From positions 3,825,001 to 3,889,000 of the forward strand of contig OW285196.1 in NCBI GenBank assembly GCA_935421135.1: 64,000 bases of DNA, read 5' to 3'. The notes below the pieces were generated by a model. The model ran no database searches, was not told the DNA's origin, and saw only the letters and a list, made by a program, of their open reading frames with translations. A program made the translations under genes and the position numbers. The stretch comes from Bugulina stolonifera. Taxonomy: Eukaryota; Bryozoa; Gymnolaemata; Cheilostomatida; Bugulidae. The first letter of the stretch is position 1; every line of letters begins with the position of its first letter. This document shows positions 1-12,279 of this stretch, piece after piece.

Positions 1-155
1 CACATCGGGATGCATCGGGAAGCTTCGGAATCACATCGGGTTGCATCGGGAAGCTTCGGAATCACATCGGGATGCATCGGGAAGCTTCGGATTCACATCG
101 GGATGCATCGGGAAGCTTCGGAATCACATCGGGATGCATCGGGAAGCTTCGGAAT
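1..155 (+). repeat. 31-bp satellite array (left copy, cut by window start)
   Basis: About five tandem copies of a 31-bp unit built from three sub-blocks ending in CGGG, CGGG and CGGA. The unit contains the palindromes GATGCATC and GAAGCTTC. The array is already in progress at base 1, so it continues upstream. The same unit, on the same strand, recurs at 11360-11712. The ORFs that cross it arise only because 31-bp repeats without stops are open in every frame. Confidence 0.95.
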
Positions 156-156
156 C

Positions 157-193
157 CACAGGTACTTTAAGGTCACACATTTCAGCCTGAGAG
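157..193 (+). repeat. Inverted repeat, left arm
   Basis: This stretch, beginning CACAGGTACTTTAAGGTC, is the reverse complement, with a few mismatches, of 11322-11359. Each arm abuts a 31-bp satellite array on its outer side, and the large gene at 3588-10476 lies between the arms. This is the geometry of transposon-end inverted repeats, although the satellites themselves lie in direct rather than inverted orientation. Confidence 0.75.
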
Positions 194-1280
194 CCTTCCT
201 TTATGTTATATATAAAACCCTCGGGTCCATTTAAGGACCAGTTTTACTCCTATCAGGACAAATGAGGTATCTTTAGAATTGTATCACAAAGATCTACACC
301 TTCATTCTTTTAATTTTTTTCTAAAGTTTATACATTTTCTAAAAATAGCAAAAATTGGTATTTACATATATGCGCCCCCGCGTATATAGGGGATTCAATA
401 ATTTGCATATCTGAGACATATATATATCAACTTGTAGCCCAGATTTAAATCTACAGGTTCATTCTTTTAAAAAATTGAATTAATTCCTAGATTTTCTGTC
501 AAAGGCAGCAGAAAGTGCTGTTTATTTGAAATCTCTGTATTACACAATAAGAATGGATAATTAATTAACCAGTATGTGGTTACTTGTCAGCCAGTATTAT
601 TGTTTATGCAGTACGGTTGAATTTCGAGCCAAACAACATCTTGACAAGATGCCAGCCAATCAGATAGTAGCTGCTTGTGATACAGTAGCATTGGTCATAG
701 GCACTGTGTATATACTCTCTACTTGCTGACTACACTAACACAGCAGTTACATGTACAATGTACTGTAATCTAAACCTTGTACATGTTGAATTCCGACTCC
801 AATATTGTTGATTTCAATAATAATATATTTTTGCATTTCACCATTGCACATTGCCCATGCACTTTATTTGTAATTACATTGTACATGGATAATGTAACTG
901 ATAACTAAATGCAGAAATGCTACATTTCATCAGGTCCACTGATAGTGGACAGGTACATGTAAATGTATATGTACAAGTGCATGGATGTTGGTTGTGGGTA
1001 TAGTTTCAGTAATAGTACACAAAACCACTGCATAATACAGCAATAAGGATAAAGCATTCACCCTGCCTCTCGGCCTATTATGCAAACAAATAACACATGC
1101 AAAAGTATTCATGAATAGTTATGACCAACTATTTTGTATAGATTCTATGAGAAAAATTGTCCGAACCACCACAATTTGGACTCGAGTGCTGTGTATAATC
1201 TCAGAATCATTTGAATAAGCTGTCGCTTAGTGTGACAGATCCACCTATATGTACAGTGCGATATACATTATTCACCTAGA
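194..1280. other. Non-coding stretch, no gene seen
   Basis: AT-rich sequence without a convincing ORF or splice pattern. The short ORFs here have no recognisable protein features. It lies inside the inverted-repeat bracket. Confidence 0.5.
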
Positions 1281-1288
1281 AGTACATG

Positions 1289-1579
1289 CAGGGCTGTAAC
1301 AACCAGGGGGGCAAGGTGGGCATTTGCCACCCCAGAAATCTGTCCAAAAGCAAAATTATGTTGGCGTAAATTCTCCAAAGGTGACCTTTGTACACATTGA
1401 TCACACAGTTATGGGCAGTGTTATAGTCTAAAAGACAGTATAAGCGGCCTGTGATCCTGCATATTTGACTGAAATTTGTTAGAGAACATTTTAAGCTATT
1501 TTTAGTATCTGCTGGGGCAGCTCAATGCTCCGGCCTGGGCTTTTTGCCCCCTCAGCCAAAAATAGTTGTTACAGCCCTG
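1289..1579. mobile_element. hAT-type MITE with 8-bp target duplication
   Basis: A 291-bp element with perfect 15-bp terminal inverted repeats, CAGGGCTGTAACAAC at the left and its reverse complement at the right. It is flanked by an exact 8-bp duplication AGTACATG (1281-1288 and 1580-1587). CAGGG...CCCTG ends plus an 8-bp duplication are the hallmark of the hAT superfamily. There is no ORF, so it is a non-autonomous MITE. The perfect ends and duplication suggest a fairly recent insertion. Confidence 0.93.
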
Positions 1580-2213
1580 AGTACATGGCACCAATTTAGG
1601 GCTATTTATGACATTAACGACAGTCATTCTGTAGTAGTGTAATATTCAGTGCTGAAAATCTACTATTGTAGCAATGGGACATAGAGTGCACATTAATTGT
1701 ATGTCATCAACAAGCTTCACCCAAGTTTCACAAGATTTTTCTTAAATGTCCATTAACTATAATGAATACTACAATCTGTTGACTAGATATTACAATTTTC
1801 CTTCCAAACAATATGCCTCACTGTTATGTTATCTTTACGTGTAAATCTAGCAGTAGCTTGAAGTCCATGTTTTGCAATGATGACAACTTGGGGTAACCAG
1901 ATGCAAACAATGGAACTCCTTTACCTGCTAGAATTGTAACATAGCATGAACTAAGGCTATCTCATTATTATTCTATTGCTTAGCATCTGCTAGTTAGGAT
2001 GGCAGGCAATAGCAGCTGCTACAATGACCATCCTATACTTACTGCAGACTAGTATACATAGGGGTCAAAGTGCACATAAAGGAATGCAAAATTTGATGAC
2101 TGTGGTGAGCAGTAATATTATTCCAGTTTCTAAAAAACTGACTCACTGCCTGCTGGCTGTATAATACTAACCCACTAGGCTGAATGGAGTCTTGTCTTTA
2201 CACTTGTGCTCCA

Positions 2214-2375
2214 CTACACCACACCACACCACACCACACCACACCACACCACACCACACCACACCACACCACACCACACCACACCACACCACACCACACC
2301 ACACCACACCACACCACACCACACCACACCACACCACACCACACCACACTACACTACACTACACTACACTACACA
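2214..2375. repeat. (CACAC)n / (ACACT)n pentanucleotide microsatellite
   Basis: About 27 copies of a CACAC-type pentamer followed by several CTACA variants. The overlapping His/Thr-rich and Trp/Cys/Gly-rich ORFs on both strands are products of the repeat and are not genes. Confidence 0.97.
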
Positions 2376-2644
2376 TCACTACACATCTGTGTACGTACTT
2401 GAACTTGTAATGAGCAGTTGTGCCAGCATTATGTGCAATACCAATATTATAGATGTAGCCTACCATATAATATGCCTAAATGCAGTTTGATGTTAGTTAT
2501 TTACATGTTTTCATGTATTGCTTGGTTTCTGTCCCCAGTTTACAGCTTAATAGCAACGACAACAGTGAAGTGCCCTAAAAGCAGATACTGCTTGCTGCAA
2601 TTACTTGCTTGAACTCATTAATAAAACAGTACATGAATTGTTTG

Positions 2645-2870
2645 GGTAGATATTTGAAAAAGCAGGAAGTATTTGCTGTTATGTAGTCTATGGAATTTTC
2701 AACAATTTATGGTAATTATTATTACTGTACCTGCAGGTGGACCTACCTCACTTTTACATGTGGTTTGTTAATCTGAATCAAAACTCAGCTTAGCCAAGAT
2801 TATTTCTGCATTATAAAAGAGTTTAAACACACATTTTAGAATTTAGGCAAATTTAGACATTGAACAAATT
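2645..2870. mobile_element. Old, degraded copy of the TA-flanked MITE interior
   Basis: The order of short matches (AGCA.GAAGTATTTGCTG, GGTAATTATTATTACTGTACC, CAGGTGG.CCTAC, AACTCAGCTTAGC, TTTAGAATTTAGGCAAATTT) parallels the interior of the MITE at 16910-17433. The termini are not recognisable. This is by-eye similarity only. Confidence 0.45.
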
Positions 2871-3524
2871 CCACCTTTGAAAAATTTTTTCTTTACAAAG
2901 TGTTCTTGTATCAGATGACATGCAGAACTTTCAATAGCAAATAACTTCTATTTCTTTTTTGAGGATAAATTAACAAAGTTTGAACTGGCTAAATAACATT
3001 TACATGTATTTTTCTCTTGATCAATTCTGACCTGAGCTAAATAGCAGTTCATCATTGAATCACCTGCATTCATGGACAACCCACTTGTTTACACTGTGCC
3101 AGAAATGATGATTATTCCATCTAGGAAAACATTGCAGGCCTAAACAAAAAATTGCATTATGTGGGTGAGTGGGTAGGTATGGGAGACCGATGTCATCACA
3201 TTATTATCTTGACATTACGTGTAGTGTACATAACGATATAGATAGAAAGTTAGCAGTTGCATCATTATATTTATCCAGGAAATAAATAATTATTTCAGGC
3301 AGCAGCTCCTACATAACATAAATAAAATGTGTGTCAATCAAGCTCCCAGGAAAATATTGAGTGGGTAGATAAGGAAGAGACATGTAGCATTCATATAATC
3401 TACTATGTGGAAATTGCATCATGATAATTATGAAGTCAGCAGTGCCATCACTTTTGTTTACATGTTTATGCTGACAAAATTTGATGATTCTTTCAATCAA
3501 TAGTTCCTCCCAGGAAATATTAAG

Positions 3525-3534
3525 GTATATAAAC
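3525..3534 (+). promoter_or_regulatory. TATA box of the large gene
   Basis: GTATATAAAC lies about 60 bp upstream of the ATG at 3588, leaving room for a short 5' UTR. No other core element is clear. Confidence 0.5.
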
Positions 3535-3587
3535 CAACCAAATATTGTAGAAGTTTATAGTTTGCTTCAGACTTCATCTCAATAACC

Positions 3588-6500
3588 ATGGCTTACAAGG
3601 ATCTCTGTGGGTTTTTATCTTGTATTTATTTCTTACACATTTCAAATTCTGCTGAACTGGCAAAGTTTGCTAACGAAAATAACAGAAATGACATCTCATC
3701 AGCAGAGTACCAAAGAAGAAGGAAGCATATTAAGAAGAGCTTACAAAACAGATTCCTCTATGCTAACAAAAATCTTAACAGAGAGTACGAAAGGTTTGTT
3801 GCATACTTTACACAAGAGAGGTACCTTGAACTACCAGAAGATGAAAAAGGGGAACATAAGCTGTACAACTGTGAAGCGTGTGCGTTGCATCATAAGGAGC
3901 AGATTGATTTGAGAAGAGAAATAAGACATGCCACAACACCACTCCCACAGAAGAAATCACTATCACAGGTAGAAGCTGAAAGCACACCTGAACAGCTAGA
4001 ATCTGCATCAGGTTGCACCAAGTTTGCCAGAGATGTAGTTAAATCGGCAAATGCAAAGCTGAAAGAAACCCCACATAGTATTCGCATCGCTGGTGTCATA
4101 TCAAGTACTTCTTCCAAAAGAAAAGCTTCAACTGCAGAGACAGTCTCCAAAAAGGCAAAAAGGGAGATCCTCAAAAGTGCAAGAGATGATTTGAAAGACC
4201 AGCTGAAAAACAAGGACTTTGTCGCTTTGTACTCTTCTACCCAATCAGAATCTGAATGGGATAGACAGAGAAAGGACTCCTATGGTGTAGAAAGTCAGCA
4301 AAATTGTGAAAAAACTCACATAGGAACCCTGGACGGCTACCAATACAAATTGGATGAGTTACTAGAAATTTTTGACGGCAGTGATCTTTCAACACTGAAT
4401 TGGTCAGCAACATCCAAACAGGTTGACTTGAGAAATGGCCAGGGAAAATGGCCTAAAAATGGTGGTCAGGTATGTAACCATTTTCTAACAATCATAGTGG
4501 ATAGTGAGAATAAATTATCCATATCCCAACTTGTACAAATGCTTCTACAATTTTTGGTGCTTGTTTTAGGTACTGAAGAAAATTGCGCAATCTATGGGGT
4601 ACGACGTCAGCATTAAAGCTAGGAAGAGAACAGCATGGTTAAACTATAGTGGTATGAGCCTAAATACGGAACGCAAGACGTCTGCTTTAGAATTAAAAGC
4701 CATCAAGCAGCACATGATTGAGAGTGGTGAGATTGAGATTGGTGAGATGGTTGTACCAATTCAGTACGAGGTGATGAAAGTAAAGGAAGATGGCTCATTG
4801 GTAATAATTAAAATAATATACAATATACATGTATTTTGTAACTGAATGTCGACTAAATACAGTATGCATGTTAGCTGGAATGTTAATGATATCATAGGAG
4901 CCGCTGTGAGTGGATGCTTAGATTGTGAGTACTCATTCAAATAATGTGCATGCTGGTTAGCACTGCAGAGCAAAGAGCTACATATTGTACACTGTACACT
5001 TGCATTCCTTGCTTCAGCAGAGCAATTCTTGATAATTGCCAGTAATCTATAAAACAGACTAGTTACACTATTGTTCTTTGCAACAATGTTAGGAGCAGGC
5101 CTATGGCTTTTGAGTGCTACCACCTAATCAAAATGTACATTTATACCCAACTAAAAGTTTAAAATTGCAGGAAAAAACACAGCATGAAGTTTCTGGAAGG
5201 AAGTTCAGTCTTGCCAATATCCGACAAGACCATTTGAAGCGAATGGATGACCTGAAGTTGCTGCGAAGGCTAGACACAGATAAAATGTCATCTACTGACA
5301 TAAATGAATTTCTTTCAGAGCATGGTGAGTAGACCACATATTGACCAAACTGAAATTAAAAATCTAGCAGCAAGCAAAACTTGTAGATGATAATAATCTG
5401 TAGACTATGTCTGATGCTATGTTTTACTTCAGTTATGATATTATAATATATGCATGTCTATGATTTTAGGGGAATCAGTTTTATGCGCTCAAGATGAACA
5501 GAGTAATAGAGAAAGACTGGTACAGCTCTTGCATACAAGGCAGATGGCCATTTGGCATGACCATTCTGATATTGCAGGTACAGTGTAATTGTTGTGCTCA
5601 ATTCAATCATTTTTTGAAACCAACAGTTGGAAACTGGACAATTCAAAACTGTGTAGAACTGTCTTTTTCAAAAAGTCACAAATTCTCAATCATTAGCTAT
5701 GCAATATTACAAAGTCCTTTTGTCAATACCATGCTAGCAGCATTGCTGTGCCTATTGTACATTGTAGATGCTGGGCAGACCTACATGTAGTAATGGTTTA
5801 ATGTGGTGTTTCTTTGCATGTAACACGTATATTGTGACTGGACACTTACTTGTTTTGCAGGTGCCAGTCATTACTTGTTTATGGTTTGGTTTTTATATGA
5901 TAAGCTGACATACTACACAGATGATGAATACAAAAACACTCACCCTTCAGTAAGTATACAAGTCATAAGACTAGTGTTTAATTATTACTTGTCCACTGCC
6001 TATTACTGAATCAACATCTTCCCCCTGACAGTGTATGACATTACTTACTATACAATATGCATCAAGCAATGTGGTGCAGTTGATATTTAGTAACTACATG
6101 TATGTGTTACACTACATGTGCATGATATTTGGGAATTCTATTTAATGAACCAATATTATTCCTAATCTGGCATTATTTAATCAATTAAAGTTCATTTAGT
6201 TTCAAATTAATTTTAAAATAATATTTTAGGCGGCAGATGCCAAGGTGCAGAGCACGGTTGAAGCACCTTACATATACCTGCTCGCCAGGTCAGGGTCATC
6301 AGTGAAGGATCAACTCCTTTATGTGCCTACAAGGCTTGAAGATATTAAAGAACTGGAGGTGCCAGTATACACATCTGATGGAAGGCAATACACTGATTAC
6401 CTCAGATATTTCTCAGGTAAACAAGAGGCTGCAGATATTACATTGTAATACTATGGAGCAATGAGAAATAACCTACATGTAATTAGAGCCTACCAAATAA

Positions 6501-9500
6501 CCCACATAAATTGTAAGCATACAGTCATGTACATGTATATGAGTATGTACAATATTTATGTTCTAGGAGACACCCCAGCCCGGCAGCTTGAAGCAGGCCA
6601 ACAATGTGGAGGTATGGAAGCTAAAAGTCACTATAAAATAATAAAAGGAATATTATAGTCTATCGTAGGCCGTACTGTCATCTTGCACATAGTTTAGTTT
6701 TAAGAATATTTGACCTGTTTAACATGCTGCTAGAATAACATTCTAGTATGTAACTAGGATTAAGAAACATGGTATTGTTCTGTAAGAAAACAAACTTTAG
6801 GTTTTAAGCTGCCCAATAGATTATCTGACGTGTATAAAACTACTAATCTGCATATATTGTGTTGTATTACAGGAGCATATCCCTGCATATGTGGAATGAA
6901 AGACGCAAAGTTCCACAAATCCAGCGGGTTTAACAGTAGAGGACCTTTCACTTCACTCAGTGAAAGGGTGACTCACCTGAATAAAACTACAACATGGAGG
7001 GAGTCATTTGCTGCCGGCTCCATAGTTCCATTCAAAGTAATGAAGGTGAGAAAACAGTGTACTACTGGTACACTGTACACATTTGTCTGCTTAGCTATTA
7101 TGTCCATCAAATTCGGTAATTCTTTGTTTCAGTAAGCCATTGTTTGACAACAAATAAATATCCAAATCTTTCATATTTAGACTGATCAACTAATGGATGA
7201 GCTGGTAGCTAGAGGAGTATCACTCAATTATAATGAAAAGGCACCAGAGCTCAGACTCAAACTCTCTGATGAACTCAAAGGTACATTGTATAAGATAATA
7301 ATAACAATCATGTTATTTGAGCTTAGGGTTGAAACCACCTAGTAAATTTACTGCAAGTACTGCCTACATGATACAGTTTGCATGCCTTGTATGCATTCTA
7401 GTGAGGTAGGCTATGCCCATTCTAGCTGTTATTGATGTACCAAAGATACATGGACTATCTGTCTGCTAAAGCAATTCATCATAACAAGAGGAACCATTTG
7501 ATGCACAATGTAGGTCTACAGTTACTCCACAGCCACCACTACCATGTATAATTATGCTACTATTCTCCAAATCTACTAGAGCACTAGAAAATGTATGAAC
7601 AGCATTATTGACTTGACAGTGTAGTGCATGACTTACATTTATTTGCAATATTTTCTAGGAATTAGACGACCACCAGCAGTCTTATGCTCAGACTATGCTA
7701 GCGATGTGGTAGACATTGACAATTACGAGATTGCCATGACCGAACCTCTGCATGATTTTAAAAATCTTATAAACAGGATCATGGGAGATTTAGTTAATAC
7801 TACAGACAGCAAGGAGCTCAAAACTATTATAACAGGAATCCTGTCAACCTTAAACAGTGAGTGCTGCTATGATTTAATTCAAACTTAGACAACAAAGCAC
7901 ACAGTAGTAGGCTACAAGTCATGTTGTATGATCACATTAAACAATGCAATCATTATCTTCACATTATCATATATTGTGAAATTTAGACTTAGATCTACAG
8001 CAGCTTAGCTAGTGACAGTGTATTGCTGTTTATTTACCATAGTTTCCCATACCTGACAATGCACCAAGGCAACATGTTGTTGATAGTGAACTGGTGACCC
8101 TAAATGACAACTCACTGCTACAAATTTGGATACTTGTAGCCCATCAGTGGTTATCATGGCATAATTTGTGATTTTAGTAAACAACAGAGAGATGAAGGGC
8201 ACAGAGTGCAGACTCAATCTCATTAGGCTAACCAATTTGTTACAAGCCCATGAAGATGTTGCTAATTGCAAAGACATATGCTCTATGCTAGTGGCCCTGG
8301 TTGATTTGCAACGAATTGCTTACTCTGGAGAGCCAAAAAGAACACCAAAGATGGTCCTCAGAGCGTACAATCGGAGTTTTGTATTTGCTCTGAGCTACAT
8401 TACGCTGTATAAAACCGCTGGTACCTCCCCTAGACAAAGCAGTGAGAGGGCTTTGTTTGGTATGCCATTTCACTCTCTGGTAGTACACCTCCCAGAGATG
8501 CTGAGGCTAATAAATGGACAGGCAGTAGTGGCAGAGCAAGCTGAGCGCCACTTTAATAAAATAAGGTGTGATCTACTGTACTATAACTATAATGCGAATT
8601 CTGCATATTATTATAATATTTGTATATTGTATTACGGATGTGCGCTATCAGACGGTGCCCAAACACATTGATGTGATGTAGCATCTAGCAGCTTGAGAGT
8701 AATATACTTGTACATACATGTCCTACTAATTTTAAAAATGTTGTTCCAGGCAGATCACACTCAATACCTCTAATAGGAAGGCCAGCAACATAATAACAAA
8801 CTGTCTGTTCCGCATTGCTATACAAAGGAAGAAGACTCAAATTGCTTGTGATTATTCTGAGCAAGCAAATGCTATTGAGAAGGCAATGCAAAGTTCTATG
8901 ATATCAAGGGCCTCTGCCTCTGTCTACGTCGGAAGGAATACCATTATACAAAATGGAACTTTTTCCAAAGACCATACAGCAGCACTGACACATCTAAGCA
9001 GAATTGCTGATTATATAGAACTGGGGCCAGGGGTGTGGTACACCGTACATCCCACTGCGCTTGAGTTTTTTGATGGGGAGGGAGAACCAGACTTTAGACC
9101 TCAAGGGCCTCCACTCGCCCATTTTAGGTAAGCATATGAATATTATTGCATTGTTAAGATTTCCTTCTAATTTCATGTATGCCTACACTGTTGTACATCA
9201 TTTATGTTTTTACGGCAACATCAAATATTTGTTTCAGTATTAATTTGTTGTACCTGTTTTATTCAGATCTTCAAACTGGAAGCATATATCAGAGAACCTT
9301 GACAAAAGTTGGCGTGATTGTCTAAGACAGAGATCACTTTTGAAAATTCCTCTCATACATGAGTTGACTGAGAACCCCATATCTCCTCACCTATCCAAGA
9401 CAAGTGATGTTGCTAGTACAAGTAAGTGTTAGAGCCATTAGTTGTAGCAAAAGATCATAATCCAACAAGCTGTCTTTGTGAAGTATTGTACATAATATTA

Positions 9501-10476
9501 CTGTTCTATTACTGTAATTACTATTCTATTTAGGTGGCGGCCTTGGTGTAGCTAGTACCTCCAAAACATCTTTGGCAGCAGCTTTGGATGAGGTTAGGGG
9601 GAGCATCAATGTAGCTGGCAGCTTGAAGACCTCTCTAGCAGCAGGTTTGGGTGAGGTTAGTGGGAGTACCTCCGTTACACGAAGTAAGGCCAAATCTCGG
9701 AAGCCTGCTACTGACAGCACAGATGGAACTTCACAATCTTTCATAAGTAGTGTTCCACTGCTCCACAAAGGTAAATTAACCAGTCAGCATTGTGTTGACT
9801 AAAAAAGAAAAACATTAAAAATGTGACATATGCAGATTAGTGCTTTTTTTCTAAAATTAAAATAATCAGTAATTTTGTTTCTATAGAAGATACAACGAAG
9901 GCACTATGCTCATCTCAAGAAGGCCAAGTTACAGTTGAAGGTGAGCTCCAATTGTCTTTTATACTGACCATGTCTCTAATACAACTAAACCATAATTCCA
10001 TTAGCAAATAATATTCCATGTAATAGTATAATATATTGAAATATTATTTGCTAATCTAGTATTCGCATATACTATGTATTGTATTATTTATAGTATGTAT
10101 TGTATATACTTATGTATTGCATGCCTGTATATAGTATTCGTAATACCTATTCTGCTTAAAATTGTTTCTAGATGAAATCAGACAATTCTGGCCATACGAT
10201 GAGAAGATGCTTAACAGATTCTTTGAGAGTAGAAGAAAGTACTATGACAAAAAGTGTTTAATGACCAGATCTAATAATAAGACATCAGCCCAAGCACTAA
10301 AGCCATTTGTCACGAAACTACTGGCAGATGTGAAAAAGAAAGAACAGGAAGCAGCACTGAACAGCCTGAAAAGTAGCAAGATGCTGGTGCTTGAAAGCCC
10401 AAACAATGTTTTAGCCAAGAGAATAAAAGTCATAAGTAAACTCTTATGTCAGATACAAAGCGCAATATCCAGCTAA
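3588..10476 (+). CDS. Large 16-exon gene of a transposon-like uncharacterised family (1,227 aa)
   Basis: Sixteen exons join with GT-AG introns and an unbroken frame: 3588-4469, 4570-4800, 5171-5324, 5470-5577, 5861-5949, 6230-6416, 6567-6611, 6873-7045, 7181-7280, 7659-7856, 8178-8565, 8750-9127, 9267-9421, 9534-9770, 9887-9940, 10172-10476 (stop TAA). The N-terminal ~290 residues are charged and Lys/Ser-rich. Later come WHDHS near residue 450, a CxC patch (YPCICGMKD), a SAP-like helix pair (LMDELVARGVSLN) and an EPLHDFKNLI motif. I recall this order (HDHS, Cys patch, SAP-like segment, EPLHD) from multicopy uncharacterised proteins in cnidarian and sponge genomes, which suggests a DNA-transposon protein or a domesticated relative. 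The flanking inverted repeats and satellites favour a transposon. A DDE catalytic triad was not identified. The start at 3588 is the first ATG after the TATA box. No frameshift or internal stop was found, so it looks functional. The biochemical function is unknown. Confidence 0.7.
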
Positions 10477-11321
10477 CATACCGCTATGCAATTTTATTCT
10501 GCACACTTCTTAGTTGGAGAGAAATATTAATATAGATCAATTTAACTCATACAGCATATACGGTATTAGGCCTAACAAACTATTAGGTTTGCTTATTTTT
10601 GTACAAACTGCTCTTCTCATGATAGAAACAATTAAATTTGAATTCTTACGTTTTTACATAATTAAACTTTCCTAATCACCAGAAAACCTCCGAATGCAAA
10701 CAGAATTCTATATCCACAATCAACATACTATTTTACACTACTCAAGACAAGGTTATTAATATGATCTTCATTGTAAAGTTGCACAATGAACGTTTACACG
10801 CATTCACATGTGTAATGAAAGTTAAATTCTTCTCTAATAAACATTAATATGCAGTTCAATATACATGTACATGATTTTTCACATGTAGAATTTCTATATA
10901 GAAATTGAGTATTCATATAAATGTAGCAGCTTACCTGTTCATGACATCAACTTCTCAAGACTGTCCAATCCACAATAAAGCTTAACTGGACAGCTACATG
11001 TACAATGTACATTGTACATGTAATACTGAAGAGCAGCTTTAGTACTTGCTCATCCAAATGGCCAGTACACTAGTGATAGACCTACTAACTCCACACTAGA
11101 GCAGTCTAGGTCAAAGGTTAATGTTGAGCTGCCAATTTTATGTTTTACTTGTCTAACCACAAAGAGATAATGCTAGTACTGTGCCAAGTGTATGAATAAA
11201 CAAAGCGCTTGCCCTAGCCTATACAAATTGTTTTTGAATAAATATTTGTCACTGGTACTAACATATCATAGTAGTGGCTGTTGAAATTTGGGGAAATACA
11301 GTGAATTTGGCTCAAACTAGA
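10477..11321. other. 3' flank of the large gene, with poly(A) signal
   Basis: AT-rich sequence without a gene. An AATAAA at 10836-10841 could be the polyadenylation signal of the preceding gene. A TACATGTACAATGTACATTG cluster sits near 11000. Confidence 0.45.
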
Positions 11322-11359
11322 GGCTGAGAGCTGAAATGTTCGACCTTAAACTACCTGTG
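11322..11359 (-). repeat. Inverted repeat, right arm
   Basis: Reads GGCTGAGAGCTGAAATG...CTACCTGTG. It is the reverse complement of 157-193 with a few substitutions and a small indel, and it directly abuts the right satellite array. Confidence 0.75.
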
Positions 11360-11712
11360 TCACATCGGGATGCATCGGGAAGCTTCGGAATCACATCGGG
11401 ATGCATCGGGAAGCTTCGGATTCACATCGGGATGCATCGGGAAGCTTCGGAATCACATCGGGATGCATCGGGAAGCTTCGGATTCACATCGGGATGCATC
11501 GGGAGGCTTCGGATTCACATCGGGGTGCATCGGGAGGCTTCGGATTCACATCGGGGTGCATCGGGAGGCTTCGGATTCACATCGGGGTGCATCGGGAGGC
11601 TTCGGATTCACATCGGGGTGCATCGGGAGGCTTCGGATTCACATCGGGAGGCTTCGGATTCACATCGGGAGGCTTCGGATTCACATCGGGAGGCTTCGGA
11701 TTCACATCGGGG
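11360..11712 (+). repeat. 31-bp satellite array (right copy) with internal sub-families
   Basis: Same 31-bp unit as at 1-155. The first copies carry AAGCTTC, later ones AGGCTTC. A following block has GTGCATCGGG instead of ATGCATCGGG. The last four copies are shortened to 21 bp by loss of the middle 10-bp block. This ordered gradient implies expansion by unequal exchange or replication slippage. ORFs across it in all frames are artefacts. Confidence 0.95.
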
Positions 11713-12270
11713 TGGGGAAATGGTTAGACTCCGCCCACTGAATACTACTATTTAAGGTATGAGTTTCTCACTCTAGCAGTATGAACAATCAGCCTCTAGT
11801 CAACAGAGTGAGGGTAAACAGAGACAGCTACCTACTAGTCAGTGCCTAATCAGAGATGTCAACAAGTAGAACATAAGGTTAGTGTTAAATGGAGTAATTG
11901 GCAGCAATTGTGAAGTGTTTATTGTATAAAATGCTATCAAGCTAAAAAATAACTCACACCCTACTACTATATATTTTTATAGGGAGGCTAAACAATTTAA
12001 TATATTACATAGTGCTGACTTAACACATGCACACAACCTTTTATTTATTCTATTGCTACTATTGTGAAAAGTTTATCTAATGTATAATAGATATGACATA
12101 CTCTTTTAAATATGTGTCTTTTATTCTTTCAATTGTGTTTTAACACGTGTACACAATCTTTTATCCATTCTATTGTCACCATTGCGAAAAGTTTATTTAA
12201 TGTATTATATATGCTGACTTAACACATGTACATGGTTCTTTATTGTCAATAAAGAGAGCTGTAGGCGAAG
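11713..12270. other. Gene-free stretch, no structure recognised
   Basis: Between the satellite array and the GC-rich island I see no ORF or element. A phrase around 12010-12080 (ACACATG.ACAC.ACCTTTTAT.TATTCTATTG) recurs near 12145-12200, an old short duplication. Confidence 0.4.
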
Positions 12271-12279
12271 CGCAGCCGA

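Noticed and set aside
1..155. CRISPR-like array of regular repeats
   Set aside because: There are no unique spacers; the units are contiguous 31-bp repeats in an intron-containing animal genome.
2167..2490. Overlapping ORFs rich in His/Thr/Pro or Trp/Cys/Gly
   Set aside because: They are readings of a pentanucleotide microsatellite in several frames on both strands.
11336..11755. Three overlapping ORFs of repeated HREASDSHRDASGSFGF-type peptides
   Set aside because: All three forward frames of the 31-bp satellite are open, so openness is not evidence of coding.
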